A stretch of 64,000 bases of DNA, taken from positions 62,001 to 126,000 of the forward strand of contig NZ_JAETWB010000012.1 in assembly GCF_016773205.1 (NCBI RefSeq), given 5' to 3'. The DNA is from Belnapia arida. GTDB lineage: Bacteria; Pseudomonadota; Alphaproteobacteria; Acetobacterales; Acetobacteraceae. A program made the position numbers and the translations under genes. Of the stretch, positions 63,886-64,000 are shown piece after piece (the first letter of the stretch is position 1; each line of letters starts with the position of its first letter). The notes beneath the pieces were generated by a model. It saw only the letters and a program-made list of their open reading frames with translations. It was not told the DNA's origin and ran no database searches.

Positions 63886-64000
63886 ACCAGCCATCGTTTG
63901 TCGCAACCTCGGCATGACCTGGAACGCCGGGACGGCCCGCGCCCACGAGGCGCTGCGCGACATCAACCTTGAGGTTCGGCCCGGGGAGTTCGTGGTCCTA
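63878..64000 (+). CDS. ABC transporter ATP-binding protein, N-terminal part
   Basis: Starts at a GTG (63878) eight bases inside the permease end. The 41 visible residues include ALRDINLEVRPGEFVVL, the strand and turn just before Walker A. The gene continues beyond the window. Order and overlap mark it as the ATPase of the SsuABC/NrtABC-like importer. Confidence 0.88.
   Translation, partial: MSEPAIVCRNLGMTWNAGTARAHEALRDINLEVRPGEFVVL

Noticed and set aside
1-64000. CRISPR arrays, rRNA genes, replication origin
   Set aside because: No regularly spaced direct repeats, no rRNA-like sequence and no DnaA-box cluster were seen.

Overview
The window is high-GC DNA that looks like one chromosome segment of an alphaproteobacterium, most likely an Acetobacteraceae/Roseomonas-type organism. 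The pointers are an alphaproteobacterial LexA with its GAAC-N7-GAAC operator, a ComEC without a metallo-beta-lactamase tail, several Bug/TctC-type periplasmic receptors, a quinohemoprotein alcohol dehydrogenase and PoxB. The assignment is inferred from gene content; no phylogeny was run. Everything was read by eye from the sequence.

Backbone, 1-38.2 kb. In order: the end of moeA; lexA with an SOS box; comEC; gltX; a zinc alcohol dehydrogenase; a lipid/envelope group (diacylglycerol kinase-like, LpxH-like phosphoesterase, glycosyltransferase, PmtA-like methyltransferase); an exported phytase-like esterase; and a kdpFABC potassium pump operon that also carries a 27-residue leader membrane peptide and has no kdpDE beside it. 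Next come a Bug receptor and a PfkB kinase, then a coupled operon (flavoprotein remnant, two CMD/AhpD proteins, a second Bug receptor with a TAG at its signal-peptide cleavage point). A decay zone with a LysR remnant follows. A branched-chain-type ABC transporter (with a LivM-LivG fusion) sits next to an aromatic-type catabolic group: enolase-superfamily enzyme, enoyl-CoA hydratase, alpha/beta hydrolase lacking its serine, and protocatechuate 3,4-dioxygenase pcaHG. A flavoprotein reductase, poxB, a PQQ/heme alcohol dehydrogenase and two MFS carriers complete the backbone.

Junction, 38.2-39.1 kb. Two strong hairpins are followed by the 3' two thirds of a tRNA-Ser(GCT) gene with no 5' half, then a frameshifted IS5-type transposase remnant. 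This looks like the displaced end of an integrated island lying to the right.

Accessory region, 39.1-64 kb. Composition is uneven, small orphan genes are present and many genes are broken. One cluster (43-52 kb) holds two related LysR genes with nearly identical promoters (the second dead), two SDRs (one frameshifted), two cupins resembling the manganese hydroxynitrile lyase GtHNL, a double CMD protein, a tautomerase and an MFS carrier. Five of its enzymes carry Sec signal peptides although their families are usually cytosolic. From 52.6 to 61.5 kb there is a protein fusing a SAM methyltransferase to a C-terminal HNH nuclease, a membrane-anchored DUF2235 hydrolase, a second, decayed copy of the methyltransferase-HNH gene, and a frameshifted DEDDh exonuclease. 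This is the best candidate for an undescribed, possibly defensive, system. The window ends in an SsuABC/NrtABC-like transporter cut by the right edge.
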